57,348 bases of DNA from SICU01 sp964408235 (GTDB lineage: Archaea > Nanobdellota > Nanobdellia > Pacearchaeales > GW2011-AR1): assembly GCA_964408235.1 (NCBI GenBank), contig CAYOYN010000004.1, forward strand, positions 1 to 57,348, given 5' to 3'. A model generated the notes under the pieces. That model saw only the letters and a program-made list of their open reading frames with translations. It was not told the DNA's origin and did no database searches. This document shows, in pieces, positions 34,909 to 43,726 of the stretch. Position 1 is the stretch's first letter. The number at the start of each line of letters is the position of its first letter. Both the position numbers and the translations under genes were made by a program.

Positions 34909-35970
34909 TTAAGATGCTACTACGTCCCAAGTTCCTCCATAACTTATACTTGATGGTCCTGATATTGCATTGCTTAATTGCTCGAATGCACATACATATA
35001 TTTCATCTCTATCTGTTCCAGGTCCAGATGCAGTGTATGGGATGCTAACACCTGGTATTCCTACAGGGGTTTGATGTCTTAATACTGCTGCTGTTGATTG
35101 AGTATCGCATGATGCTTGACCGGAAGAACCTGAAGCGCTAAATGCGTCAACGCTTAATATTGCAGAAGGATTTACGGGATTAGTTCCAGTTAAATCTGTT
35201 CCTGTTATTTCAATAGTGGTCAATGGGACGTTTCCGTAATTTTCTACTATAAGTGGAGCGCTTGCAACTTGATTAGGTGTATTAATGTTTAATGAATTCC
35301 AGTTTAATGCAGTTGTCGCTAAATTATAAGCGCTTAGTTCGTTAATTTGTACATAATCTCCTGGGACTGAATTAAACCCTGCATCTCCACTAGTTACCAT
35401 ATCGCTAGGATTTGCTGCTAAGTCTATTGTTGCGACTCTTATTCTCCATAAGTCATTTCCATTAGGGCTTGCTCCTGAATAAGATGATGCTGGATCTGAT
35501 GGTAAGAATGCTCCTGCACAGACATACATCAATTGTCTGGATGGATTATCACAATTTGAACCTAAGGTAGGGTGATTACACAAATATGAATCGCAAAGCA
35601 CTACTGGCCTAGTTATGCTTGGGTTAATGCTATTTACAGGAGCAGCTATTTCAAAGTATGCGCTTGATGCAGGAGCTAATCCTGTTCCTTGAGGCAAGTC
35701 TGAAGGGCCATTAGCATCTTCTACAACTATTCCAACGTAGAAAACTCCAAACCCTGCTCCAGGATTTGCAGTAAATGGTTGTGTATATTCTTGACCCAAT
35801 GATCCTGGGGAGAAAAATCTTTTAATTGTTGGAGGTGAGTTATCTAATTGAACCCCTACATCTACAGGAGATAAATCAGGTTTGTTAAATAAATCGCTAA
35901 ACCAACCTGCGCTTGTAAATGTAATTAGAAATATCGAAAATGTTAAGCCTAATAATAATTTCTTTCCCAT
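34909..35970 (-). CDS. large secreted surface protein
   Basis: 353 residues. The signal peptide MGKKLLLGLTFSIFLITFTS is cut near SAGW. The mature chain is Pro/Ser/Asn-rich and beta-like, with several cysteines (VLCDSYLCNHP, SNCDNPS), and no anchor is seen. It runs just ahead of the anchored protein of 34416-34907, so it may attach to the surface through that partner. I know no family for it. Confidence 0.6.
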   Translation of the reverse strand: MGKKLLLGLTFSIFLITFTSAGWFSDLFNKPDLSPVDVGVQLDNSPPTIKRFFSPGSLGQEYTQPFTANPGAGFGVFYVGIVVEDANGPSDLPQGTGLAPASSAYFEIAAPVNSINPSITRPVVLCDSYLCNHPTLGSNCDNPSRQLMYVCAGAFLPSDPASSYSGASPNGNDLWRIRVATIDLAANPSDMVTSGDAGFNSVPGDYVQINELSAYNLATTALNWNSLNINTPNQVASAPLIVENYGNVPLTTIEITGTDLTGTNPVNPSAILSVDAFSASGSSGQASCDTQSTAAVLRHQTPVGIPGVSIPYTASGPGTDRDEIYVCAFEQLSNAISGPSSISYGGTWDVVAS

Positions 35971-36053
35971 CTTTTAATAGAATCATATTTTTCTTATTTA
36001 TATAGTTTTGTTATCTTAATTAGATTTTTAAAGATGGGATTATCTAGACCTTT

Positions 36054-36626
36054 GTGAATAAGTTTTTTTATAATCTTAAGAGGTTTTGGACTTTTCTAAA
36101 ACAAGATACTTGGCAGTCTTGGATAGTTTCATTAGTCGTCGCATTTATTTTGATTAAGTTTGTATTGTTCCCCTCTTTAAGTTGGGCTTTTGCTACACCA
36201 TTGCCTTTAGTTGTAGTAGAGTCTTGTTCGATGTATCATCAAGATAATTTTGAATCTTGGTGGTCGAGAAATGGTATATGGTATGAAGAACATGGAATAA
36301 GTAAGGAAGAGTTCGAGGAAAGTACTTTAAAAAATGGTTTAAACAAAGGAGATATTGTTTTAGTCTCTGGTAGAGGTAGTTATGAAAAAGGAGATATTCT
36401 TATTTTCAATTCCCAATATAAATATCCTTTAATTCATAGGATTGTTAGGACAGATCCTTATGATACAAAAGGAGATAATAATTTTGCCCAATTGCCTGGG
36501 GAGCTTGGAATAGAACCTGAACAATTTGTTGGAAAAGCTGTAGGTCGTGTTCCAGGATTAGGGTGGATAAAATTAATCTTTTTTGAGGCTGCAAGACCTA
36601 GCGATCAAAGAGGATTTTGTAAATAG
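36054..36626 (+). CDS. signal peptidase I, archaeal type
   Basis: Removes signal peptides outside the membrane. 190 residues, one N-terminal transmembrane helix (about 22-40). The serine nucleophile lies in ESCSMYH (Ser 59), and the archaeal catalytic His is in PLIHRIV; the Asp is likely in TKGDNN. The start is a GTG at 36054, with TATA-like TTTTTAAAGA at 36026-36035. It processes Sec-type proteins such as those at 34416-35970; class III prepilins need a separate peptidase, not seen here. Confidence 0.88.
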   Translation: MNKFFYNLKRFWTFLKQDTWQSWIVSLVVAFILIKFVLFPSLSWAFATPLPLVVVESCSMYHQDNFESWWSRNGIWYEEHGISKEEFEESTLKNGLNKGDIVLVSGRGSYEKGDILIFNSQYKYPLIHRIVRTDPYDTKGDNNFAQLPGELGIEPEQFVGKAVGRVPGLGWIKLIFFEAARPSDQRGFCK

Positions 36627-36660
36627 GTAATTTTAAAAGTTTCAATAAATTGAAATTTAT

Positions 36661-36894
36661 ATGAATTATAAGGTCCCTATTATTGGAGCAGTTATGGGTG
36701 CAGTTCTTTCTGTTCCTATTGTTAGTTATTTTTGTGATTCTAATTTAATCGATGCAGTTGGAAGAAGCATTTTTGGAAATTATCCTTTTCCCTACCTTAT
36801 CCAAGGAGCTGCTGTTGGGACTCTATTAGGTCTGGCCACCAGTTCTAGAATTAGAGGGTTTGATCTAGAAACAAAAATTGAAACGAAAGATTAA
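36661..36894 (+). CDS. small membrane protein with two helices
   Basis: 77 residues. Two hydrophobic helices, residues 5-23 and 44-62, separated by a short loop, with a polar C-terminus. It lies between signal peptidase and TFS on the plus strand. Function unknown. TATA-like AAATTTATA at 36652-36660 directly precedes the ATG, so the start may be later or the message may come from upstream. Confidence 0.5.
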   Translation: MNYKVPIIGAVMGAVLSVPIVSYFCDSNLIDAVGRSIFGNYPFPYLIQGAAVGTLLGLATSSRIRGFDLETKIETKD

Positions 36895-36936
36895 TATACT
36901 TTTAATCTTGAGTCAGATAAATTATTTCGAGGATTT

Positions 36937-37248
36937 ATGGAATTTTGTCCTAAGTGTGGTGGAATGTTAATGATTGAAGGAGATAAATCTCCGGTTTGTG
37001 CTAAATGTGGTTATCGCCATAAGGGTAAATTAAAGCTTCAAGCTTCTGAAAAAATTGCTGTTCCTGAAAGGGTTGCTGTAGTGGATGAGTCTAAATTAAC
37101 TACTCTTCCTATTGTCGAAGTTAAGTGTCCTGATTGCAAACACAAAGAAGCTTACTTTTGGACAATGCAGACTAGAAGTAGCGATGAATCCGAAACTAAG
37201 TTTTACAAATGTACTAAGTGTGAACATACTTGGAGAGTTTACAGATAA
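36937..37248 (+). CDS. tfs: transcription factor S (TFIIS/RPB9-like)
   Basis: 103 residues. Two zinc ribbons: N-terminal CPKC ... CAKC and C-terminal CPDC ... CTKC. QTRSSDESETKFYKC bears the Asp-Glu pair that stimulates transcript cleavage by backtracked RNA polymerase. Thus a cleavage factor (TFS) rather than an RNAP subunit. It lies directly upstream of tRNA-Lys. Confidence 0.94.
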   Translation: MEFCPKCGGMLMIEGDKSPVCAKCGYRHKGKLKLQASEKIAVPERVAVVDESKLTTLPIVEVKCPDCKHKEAYFWTMQTRSSDESETKFYKCTKCEHTWRVYR

Positions 37249-37263
37249 CTAGTTATTGCTAAC

Positions 37264-37271
37264 GTTTAAAA
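37264..37271 (+). promoter_or_regulatory. TATA box for tRNA-Lys
   Basis: GTTTAAAA sits so that transcription would start near 37294, about 27 bases before tRNA-Lys, at the beginning of the leader hairpin. Confidence 0.5.
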
Positions 37272-37293
37272 AAGGAGTTTTGTTTTGATTTTT

Positions 37294-37311
37294 AGAGAAT
37301 TTATTTTCTCT
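37294..37311 (+). other. tRNA-Lys leader hairpin
   Basis: AGAGAA-TTTATT-TTCTCT forms a 6-bp stem just downstream of the predicted transcription start and nine bases before tRNA-Lys. It would be removed as the 5' leader by RNase P. Confidence 0.4.
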
Positions 37312-37320
37312 GAACTACGA

Positions 37321-37395
37321 GGCCTCGTAGCTCAGCCTGGTTAGAGCACCGGCCTTTTAAGCCGGGTGTCGGGGGTTCAAATCCCCTCGGGGCCA
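37321..37395 (+). tRNA. tRNA-Lys (TTT)
   Basis: 75 nt. Acceptor GGCCTCG pairs with CGGGGCC (one G-U), anticodon stem CCGGC/GCCGG closes CTTTTAA with anticodon TTT, and the T arm GGGGG-TTCAAAT-CCCCT is complete. Discriminator A at 37395; CCA not encoded. The structured element begins immediately after it. Confidence 0.95.
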
Positions 37396-37457
37396 TTTAA
37401 AACTCCGCAGTGAGTGTCCGAGCCAGTTGAGGACTGTCGAACAAGAGAGTTTGAAAT
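37395..37457 (+). ncRNA. tRNA-linked structured element, copy A
   Basis: Begins at the tRNA-Lys 3' end and would be released by RNase Z. An outer helix (37395-37405 with 37447-37457, 10 of 11 pairs, one A-G mismatch) encloses ACTCCGCAGTGAGT (37402-37415) and a 35-nt core at 37415-37449. The core contains TGTCCGAGC, GTTGAGGA and CAAGAGAG, with a GTCC/GGAC hairpin. The copy beside tRNA-Gln matches the core at 30 of 35 bases and the first block at 12 of 14. No open reading frame. Function unknown. Confidence 0.55.
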
Positions 37458-37482
37458 TAATCTACTAATAAACTAAAATATC

Positions 37483-37764
37483 TTAACCAGAAATAATTCT
37501 TTTGATGTTGTCTATGTTATTTGCTACTTCTTCACCACGTTTAGTCAATTTGATTAATTTTATTCTTCCTTTCTTTTCGAAAACTACTAAGTCTAGTTTT
37601 TCAAGCATTTGAAGGATTTTTACAGCATGGCTGTAAGTACAATCAACTTCTTTTGCTAAAATTGAACCATAACGGGCTCTTGTAAGTTTTTTTAGTGAAA
37701 CTAACATTAGTGCAGGTTTTCTTCTAAAGAAAACGTCAAAACTGTCTTTTGGTTTTTGGCTCAT
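37483..37764 (-). CDS. winged-helix transcriptional regulator (MarR-like)
   Basis: 93 residues, basic. The helix-turn-helix LAKEVDCTYSHAVKILQMLE precedes a beta-wing KKGRIKLIKLTKRGEEVA. This is the layout of small archaeal MarR/wHTH repressors. No signal input domain. It is convergent to the tRNA-Lys unit. Target unknown. Confidence 0.75.
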   Translation of the reverse strand: MSQKPKDSFDVFFRRKPALMLVSLKKLTRARYGSILAKEVDCTYSHAVKILQMLEKLDLVVFEKKGRIKLIKLTKRGEEVANNIDNIKRIISG

Positions 37765-37921
37765 TTTTGAATATATCCTTTGTAATCTCTATATTCCAAC
37801 CAGTATATCGCTTTTAAGTCTTTCTGCCATCTTGTTATCTTATTTAGTAGTTATTAGCTTTCACTTATTTTTGGTTATTTTCATTAGTAGATTTTATATT
37901 CTAGTGATCTTTGATTTAATT

Positions 37922-38539
37922 ATGGTTTCACGTAAAATTAAGATTCTTGCTGCTTCAGACTTACACGGAGACAGTAAACTTACTAAAAGGCTCGCAATAC
38001 GTGCTGAAAAAGAGAATGTCGACTTGGTCATTTTATGCGGGGATCTAACTGGATTTGGAGAAAGCAAAAATCTGATTAAACCTTTTAAAGATAAAAATCA
38101 AAAAGTTTTAATTCTACCCGGTAATTGGGACTCATTTGCTACAACTGATTTTCTTGCTCAACTCTACAATGTAACTAACATTCATGGATATAGCGCAGTT
38201 TATGAAGGCGTTGGTTTCTTTGGTGCAGGGAGTGCTTCAACAGCTTTAGGGCCCAGGTCTGGAATAAGTGAAACTGAATTATTAAAGACACTTGAAAAAG
38301 CTCATTCTGGTTTAAAGGGAATAGAAAAGAAAGTAATGTTAACTCATATGCATCCATCTGGAGGGATTTCTGAAGCTGTCGGATTTAGAGGAAGTGACTC
38401 TATTGTTAAGGCTATAAAAAAGTTTAAGCCAGATTTACTTTTACACGGGCATATTCATGAGACTTTCGGAACTGAAGATAAAATTGCGGGAACGAAAGTA
38501 GTTAATGTTGGAAGAGATGGAGTAATTTTAGAAGTTTGA
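37922..38539 (+). CDS. calcineurin-like metallophosphoesterase
   Basis: 205 residues. The metal-site motifs are in order: ASDLHGD, LCGDLT, LPGNWD (usually GNHD; here Trp replaces His), MLTHMHPS and HGHIHE. The fold is complete. A Trp at the GNHD position is seen in the archaeal YfcE-like branch, so activity is likely but the substrate is not known. The ATG at 37922 is used; an in-frame hydrophobic extension to 37832 has no family match. Confidence 0.88.
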   Translation: MVSRKIKILAASDLHGDSKLTKRLAIRAEKENVDLVILCGDLTGFGESKNLIKPFKDKNQKVLILPGNWDSFATTDFLAQLYNVTNIHGYSAVYEGVGFFGAGSASTALGPRSGISETELLKTLEKAHSGLKGIEKKVMLTHMHPSGGISEAVGFRGSDSIVKAIKKFKPDLLLHGHIHETFGTEDKIAGTKVVNVGRDGVILEV

Positions 38540-38590
38540 ATATCGGATTTTTGTGAATAAAGTTATAAAGTTATTTTGTGTTTGTTATTT

Positions 38591-39091
38591 ATGGTCAAGA
38601 CATTAAAAAGGAATAATCCTCCTGAAGTGGAAAAAATAATAGGAGACCAATTTTATAGTGACGCAGTGAGAGATGTTGAGGATAAAGATTATCATGCTGC
38701 TGCCCGCGACTATAAAATAGCTCTTTCAAGCTATCAAAAGGCTTTAGAAGATTTAGAAGGTCACCCTAAATTAAGAGGTAAACTTGAAGGATTAATATAT
38801 CAGGTTAATGAAGAAATTAAAGATGTTGAAAGAAAATCTCATTTACATCATCAAACGCATAGTTATCCTCCTATTCTAAGATGGATTATTGGAAAGTTTA
38901 AAGGAACACATGTAGTTGGGTTCTTGGTTTTTTCTTTAATTTTTTCAAATCCTACTATTACAGGGGCAGCTATAGGTTATAGTGGGGCTTCAACTTATTT
39001 AGGTATCTTATTCTTATTTTTAGGGATTCTTGGATGTTATATTTTGGTTTGGAAGAATTTTTTGATTAGAAGGAATAAAGATCAATATTGA
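38591..39091 (+). CDS. membrane protein with helical cytosolic domain
   Basis: 166 residues. Residues 1-85 are helical and charged, like a MIT or TPR bundle (VEDKDYHAAARDYKIALSSY). Two transmembrane helices follow (about 110-128 and 138-158), with a loop bearing TITGAAIGYSG and a basic tail. Topology is probably N-in. Similar ITG-A-AIG wording occurs in the membrane winged-helix protein at 21762-22310. Function unknown. Confidence 0.6.
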   Translation: MVKTLKRNNPPEVEKIIGDQFYSDAVRDVEDKDYHAAARDYKIALSSYQKALEDLEGHPKLRGKLEGLIYQVNEEIKDVERKSHLHHQTHSYPPILRWIIGKFKGTHVVGFLVFSLIFSNPTITGAAIGYSGASTYLGILFLFLGILGCYILVWKNFLIRRNKDQY

Positions 39092-39123
39092 TTTTTTTTG
39101 CTTTTTTAAAATTAAAGAAATTT

Positions 39124-39165
39124 GCCTCGGTAAGGGTGAGGCGCGTAGCGCCGAACTGCGCCGAC
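39124..39165 (+). other. GC-rich inverted and direct repeats
   Basis: Within AT-rich DNA, a 42-bp GC-rich block carries the hairpin GGCGC-GTA-GCGCC (39140-39152), an overlapping GCCTC/GAGGC pair (39124-39128 with 39138-39142) and a direct repeat of GCGCCGA (39148-39154 and 39158-39164). The two stems share bases and so exclude each other. It lies just before the TATA (39170-39177) of the surface-protein gene. It may be an RNA, a protein-binding site or a decayed repeat. Confidence 0.4.
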
Positions 39166-39218
39166 AATGTTTATAAATTGCCTTGTATTTTATAAAAAGT
39201 GAGAGTTGGGATATTTTT

Positions 39219-41288
39219 ATGATACAAAAAAGAGAAATTTTACCGAAGGTACCTTTGTACTATAGCGTTCCTATGCTTGTCGTATGTATCGTCGCTCTTT
39301 TGATTTTAGTTTTTGTTTTTAGAATTGATTATCCAGAGTTGCTTCTTCAACCCCTTGATGCTATTAATGTTAGTAAGTGTGGAGTTTTAAGTCAAAGTAA
39401 TGCATATTATTTTGTAAATCAAACCTTGGGGACTAATTTCACTGTTCAAGGACTTCTGGGGGCCTGCCTTGTTGTAAATGGAAGCAATGTTTATTTAGAT
39501 GGAAACTTGCAAAACATAATTAATACGGGCTTACCTGGATTAGCTTATAATGCTATTAATGTAACTGGCAGTAATGTTACTATAACTCGCTTCAATTTAT
39601 CTGATAATTCTAATGGCATTTTTAGAAATGGAATTTTAGTTTATGGCAACCAGAATTCTATTGTAGGCAATTTCATTTCTGATGCTTCTGAATCTGCTAT
39701 TATGGTTAAGGGAAATCCTCCAAACCAATTTGCTATAAATCATATATTATCTAATAACTTGATCTCTAACTCTGCTTTTGGTATATTTTTACACCATACT
39801 AATTCTACACTATTACAAAATAATCAAATTAATAGCCTAAATTCTTCATTTACTGGAATTTATCTCCTTAATAGTTATTCTAATGATTTAGATAGAAATA
39901 TAATTAATGGGACAAATAGTTCTATTTTAGTTTGGGTTTCAGATGGCAATTTGATAAGGAATAGTTTACTATATTCTCCATCTTATGCTGGAATAAATAC
40001 TATTGCAGCAGAGCGTAATATCGTGAGAGATACAAAAATTATTTCTCCTAGGGCAATGGGTTTGTCAGTTTATCCTCTTACTAGTTCAAATATTTCATCT
40101 TATGCATTACAAATTTCGAATGTAACTGTTTTAGATGGAAATTCATCTTATTATGATTTATATGTGCCTTATTTTTCAGGCTCATCAATTAGTAATTTTT
40201 CTTTAAACATTATTGATAGTTATATTTCTAGATATAATCTTAATTCTACTCGCCTTAGATTTTTTGATTCAAATGGCATTTCTATGATTGAATTTGGTTC
40301 TGCTATTGCCACTATTGGAAATAATTTAACAGATCACGTTAAATATGGATTTAATTTTGCAGAAGTTAGAAGTGATTTGAATCCTCTTTTGAACAGGTCT
40401 GCAATAATTACTTTCTCCGGTTTACCGACTAATAATATAACTAATCTTACTGTTTTTAGAAATGGGTTTTCTTGTCCGAGCAATGTTTGTTTAGCAGTTA
40501 GCGATCTCGGACAAGGAGTCTACAGGTTTAATGTAACTAGCTGGACAAACTATACTATCAATTGGTCTTCTGGAGCGGGCTTACCAAATAACACTACTAA
40601 TTCAACTAATACTACGACTGCTTTTACACAGACAATGGTAATCAATGAACCAGATAACAATGATCAATATTCACATGGTAATGCTTTCCCTGTAAACTTT
40701 GATGTTGAACTTAATTCAAATGGTACTGTTAAATTTAGCTTAAACAATGGCTTAACTAATACTACTATGAATACTACAAATAGCCTTGACTTTGATTATG
40801 AACAAGATCAACTTTCGCTAGGCAACTATACCTTTATCGCATATGCTAATTTTTCAAATGGTACAAGATTAACTTCGAGAGTTAATTTCAGCGTAATCAA
40901 TACTACCGGATCTAGTACCGGTGGTGGTACTGGTTCTAGCGGTGGCTCAAGTGGGGGTTCATCTGGTGGTTCTAGCGGTGGCTCAACTAGAGGTTCTGGC
41001 GGAGGAAGTAGCGGTGGAAGTGGAACAATACCACCTTTCAATTCGTCTTTTGGTACAACTACTGGATCTAGTGGAACCCAAACTCTTAGCGGTAACCAAT
41101 CTAGTTCTAATGTTGCGTTAAGAAATATGGTTTATTGGTTACTTATTTCAGTAATTTCTATTATGATAGTTATTCTTTTAATTTTGATTGTTAGGGCTAT
41201 CAAAGATAGAAAGAAGACTACTTTGACTTCCAATTTGTCTGGTGTTAAAACTGCTATGTCTGGCGGACTTGTTAGTAACCTTAGGTAA
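39219..41288 (+). CDS. beta-helix surface protein with Gly/Ser linker and membrane anchor
   Basis: 689 residues. An N-terminal hydrophobic segment (about 10-34) precedes a right-handed parallel beta-helix of the NosD/CASH kind (repeats such as N-x-I-x-N and SNLI-x-NSLLYSP). Next come beta-sandwich domains (about 390-560), a near-perfect GGSSGGSSGG-type linker (570-610), a Thr/Ser/Gly stretch, one transmembrane helix (640-663) and a basic end. Likely an anchored surface adhesin or polysaccharide binder. The start is the ATG at 39219. Confidence 0.75.
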   Translation: MIQKREILPKVPLYYSVPMLVVCIVALLILVFVFRIDYPELLLQPLDAINVSKCGVLSQSNAYYFVNQTLGTNFTVQGLLGACLVVNGSNVYLDGNLQNIINTGLPGLAYNAINVTGSNVTITRFNLSDNSNGIFRNGILVYGNQNSIVGNFISDASESAIMVKGNPPNQFAINHILSNNLISNSAFGIFLHHTNSTLLQNNQINSLNSSFTGIYLLNSYSNDLDRNIINGTNSSILVWVSDGNLIRNSLLYSPSYAGINTIAAERNIVRDTKIISPRAMGLSVYPLTSSNISSYALQISNVTVLDGNSSYYDLYVPYFSGSSISNFSLNIIDSYISRYNLNSTRLRFFDSNGISMIEFGSAIATIGNNLTDHVKYGFNFAEVRSDLNPLLNRSAIITFSGLPTNNITNLTVFRNGFSCPSNVCLAVSDLGQGVYRFNVTSWTNYTINWSSGAGLPNNTTNSTNTTTAFTQTMVINEPDNNDQYSHGNAFPVNFDVELNSNGTVKFSLNNGLTNTTMNTTNSLDFDYEQDQLSLGNYTFIAYANFSNGTRLTSRVNFSVINTTGSSTGGGTGSSGGSSGGSSGGSSGGSTRGSGGGSSGGSGTIPPFNSSFGTTTGSSGTQTLSGNQSSSNVALRNMVYWLLISVISIMIVILLILIVRAIKDRKKTTLTSNLSGVKTAMSGGLVSNLR

Positions 41289-43610
41289 TTAGAATAATTT
41301 CTTTTGTTTTGAATTTTTAGTGATTTCTTCTACGGATGTATTAAAGAAATGTAATATTGTATTTGCAATAGGAGTTATTTGTTTTTCTATATAATGTTCG
41401 TAATCTATTTTTGACTTCAGTTTTTGAATTGGTTCAGGACCATTTTCAGTAATGTAGTATTCTATTACATTAGATTCTAAATTATCTAATAATCTAGCAG
41501 CTTTAACATGAGGGGGAGTAGTTTTAGTATATTCATCTAAACCTTTTCTTATAGATTTTCTATATATTAGCTTGGAGTCTATTTTTCCCTGCTTTATTTT
41601 CTTGATATAGTCTTTTATGAATTGGATTGGATCTTCTTTATGGAATATTTTATTTAATAGTTCTATTTGGAAATCCTTTGCAGCTTCAGTCCAATCTCCC
41701 CTTATTGCTTCTAACCCTACTATCTCTAATTCTTCTTTGTTTCCTTTTTCTACTAGGCCGGCATATCTTTTCTTTGAACCTGTTTCTACTTTAGCATTTC
41801 TAACTTTTGGAAGCATAAAAGCCTTGTAATATTTTTTGAACTCTAATTCTAGATAAGATTTTCGATCATATTTTTCTTTAATGTATTTTTGATAAAAATC
41901 GTTTATGTATTTTTGTAAAATCTCTCCGGTTTCTTTAGGATTACTCTTTGCATTCAACTTTACAAATACAGAATCAGTGTCTGAATAAATTATCTCTAAC
42001 TCTTTTTCTTCTATTTTTTTAGCAGTTAATTGTATTAATTCTTGTCCAAAATGAGTTATTGCATTTGCCATGTCTAAGCTAAAGTATCTACAATTAGGGG
42101 AGGCTAAAACTCCAAAGAATGAATTCATTATTATTTTAATTGCATAACTGGATAACTCTCTAGATTCTTTCTTTGCTCTTTCTCTTTCGTTATGTAGTTT
42201 TTCAATTATATCTGGAAGAATTCCACTTTCATTTTTGAAATATGCCTTATTTGGAGATTCTATTGAATTTTTCCCCTTTTTATCTAACATAGATATAGGA
42301 TCTATATTGAATGTCTTTATTATTGAAGGGTATAGTGATTTGAAGTCTAACACTAATACGTTTTCATAAATTCCAGGTTTTGGTTCCATTACAAAGCCTC
42401 CTTTGATTCTTTCTTCTTTCTTCGTGTAATGTAGTGTAGGAGAAACAAACCCTCTCTTTCTTGCTTCTCGTATGTATAATGAATCAAATGCAATAATTGA
42501 GCCGGTTAGTTTGTTTAGTGGAAGGCCAGTCAACATTGTTCTTTCTATAGCTAAATCAAGCATTTTAGTTTTTGTTAAAATATCATACGCTAATTTACAA
42601 TCTTGGATGTTATATTTCACTAATTTTTCTTTATCTTTTTTATATAATATTTCTATTTCATCGTGCCTATCTTTTCCTGAAATTAATTTTCCTTCACCAA
42701 GCATTGCTTGAGATACATCCTCTAAAGTGTATGACTCAAATTCTTTATTTTTTATTGAAGGTGCTTCTTGAATGAATGGGTCTTTTATTAGATTTAATCC
42801 ATCTAAGACTTGTCTTCCTGGAATGTTTGCAGTTGAAGATCTAAAGAAATTACTTTCTATTTTAATTCTAGCATTTTCGTTTGTTCTCCCTATATCAAAC
42901 GGAATATTGTTTTCTTCGAATTTCTTTTTTAGATAATCTAAATCAAAATCAATTACGTGCCATCCTGTGATTATATCCGGATCTAATTTGTCTATTTCTG
43001 ATTTAAATTTTCTTAATGCTTCTTCTTCTGTTTTACAACTTATTGCATTTTTTACAGGTTCATTGCTTACTATTATATTTTTTTCATAATTATAGCCATA
43101 TAGTCCTATGCAAAACAAATCTCCTCCTCTTTTGTTCGTTTCTATATCCAATGAAACTATCTTCAGAGGAATTTCTCCTTTAGCTGGTTTTATTATGGCA
43201 TTTTTATAAATTACATCTACCTTTTCTGAAGGTTCAGTCTCACCAGATATTTCTATTGTGCTATAAATATCGTTATCTATTAAATATCTTAAAGTTGGAC
43301 TTATGTCGGACTCATATGTGTTAATTTCTTTTTGATGAATTGCTTTCGCAATTTTTGTTAATTCTGTTTTATCACTATTTGATATTTTTACTACTTTTTC
43401 TTTATTTTTATTAAAGAACTCCGTTTTTTCGATAACTGATTTCTCTAAAACATTTTTCGCCTTTGCTAAATCTACTTCTCTAATATAGAAATATGGCGTG
43501 AAATTTATTATTGTTGCAAATGACTTTTGATTTTCTAATCTTCCGAATAATTGTATGTAAGTCTTGTCGTCTTGGGATATTGAAGCAATATTAACTATGT
43601 AACCTTTCAT
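41289..43610 (-). CDS. polB: DNA polymerase, family B
   Basis: Replicative polymerase of 773 residues. The proofreading exonuclease has VSLDIETN (Exo I), ITGWHVIDFDLDYL (Exo II) and YNIQDCKLAYDI (Exo III). The polymerase domain has DFKSLYPSII (A), NSFFGVLASP (B) and IYSDTDSVFV (C), with both catalytic aspartates. No intein. The C-terminal KQKKLF may be a PCNA-binding tail. It lies near fen, rfcL and rfcS, so this part of the genome is a replication cluster. Confidence 0.97.
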   Translation of the reverse strand: MKGYIVNIASISQDDKTYIQLFGRLENQKSFATIINFTPYFYIREVDLAKAKNVLEKSVIEKTEFFNKNKEKVVKISNSDKTELTKIAKAIHQKEINTYESDISPTLRYLIDNDIYSTIEISGETEPSEKVDVIYKNAIIKPAKGEIPLKIVSLDIETNKRGGDLFCIGLYGYNYEKNIIVSNEPVKNAISCKTEEEALRKFKSEIDKLDPDIITGWHVIDFDLDYLKKKFEENNIPFDIGRTNENARIKIESNFFRSSTANIPGRQVLDGLNLIKDPFIQEAPSIKNKEFESYTLEDVSQAMLGEGKLISGKDRHDEIEILYKKDKEKLVKYNIQDCKLAYDILTKTKMLDLAIERTMLTGLPLNKLTGSIIAFDSLYIREARKRGFVSPTLHYTKKEERIKGGFVMEPKPGIYENVLVLDFKSLYPSIIKTFNIDPISMLDKKGKNSIESPNKAYFKNESGILPDIIEKLHNERERAKKESRELSSYAIKIIMNSFFGVLASPNCRYFSLDMANAITHFGQELIQLTAKKIEEKELEIIYSDTDSVFVKLNAKSNPKETGEILQKYINDFYQKYIKEKYDRKSYLELEFKKYYKAFMLPKVRNAKVETGSKKRYAGLVEKGNKEELEIVGLEAIRGDWTEAAKDFQIELLNKIFHKEDPIQFIKDYIKKIKQGKIDSKLIYRKSIRKGLDEYTKTTPPHVKAARLLDNLESNVIEYYITENGPEPIQKLKSKIDYEHYIEKQITPIANTILHFFNTSVEEITKNSKQKKLF

Positions 43611-43691
43611 TTTATTGCTAATTTCTCTTTGTTTTTAATAACTTCTTAATTATTCGAGAGTTTAATGTTGTTACTTAATAGTTAGACAAAT

Positions 43692-43707
43692 AGAAAGGTT
43701 TAAAAAT
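43692..43707 (+). promoter_or_regulatory. BRE/TATA promoter
   Basis: AGAAAGGTTTAAAAATA matches the elements at 45261 and 23159. It is about 25 bp before the ATG at 43727, so the message should be leaderless. Confidence 0.65.
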
Positions 43708-43726
43708 AACTTGTTTTTTTATTTTC

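Noticed and set aside
37395..37457. Degenerate tRNA fragment (the CCGAGC-x-x-GTTGAGG part looks like a D arm)
   Set aside because: There is no matching anticodon or T arm, and the outer helix is longer than an acceptor stem.
39124..39170. H/ACA guide RNA reading of the GC-rich block (an ACA follows a CCG stem end)
   Set aside because: The distance from upper stem to ACA is about 11 bases rather than the usual 14-16, and the upper stem is too short to carry a K-turn.
40826..41041. Pro/Glu-rich reading frame opposite the surface-protein linker
   Set aside because: It is the reverse complement of the Gly/Ser repeat in a real gene and has no start signals.
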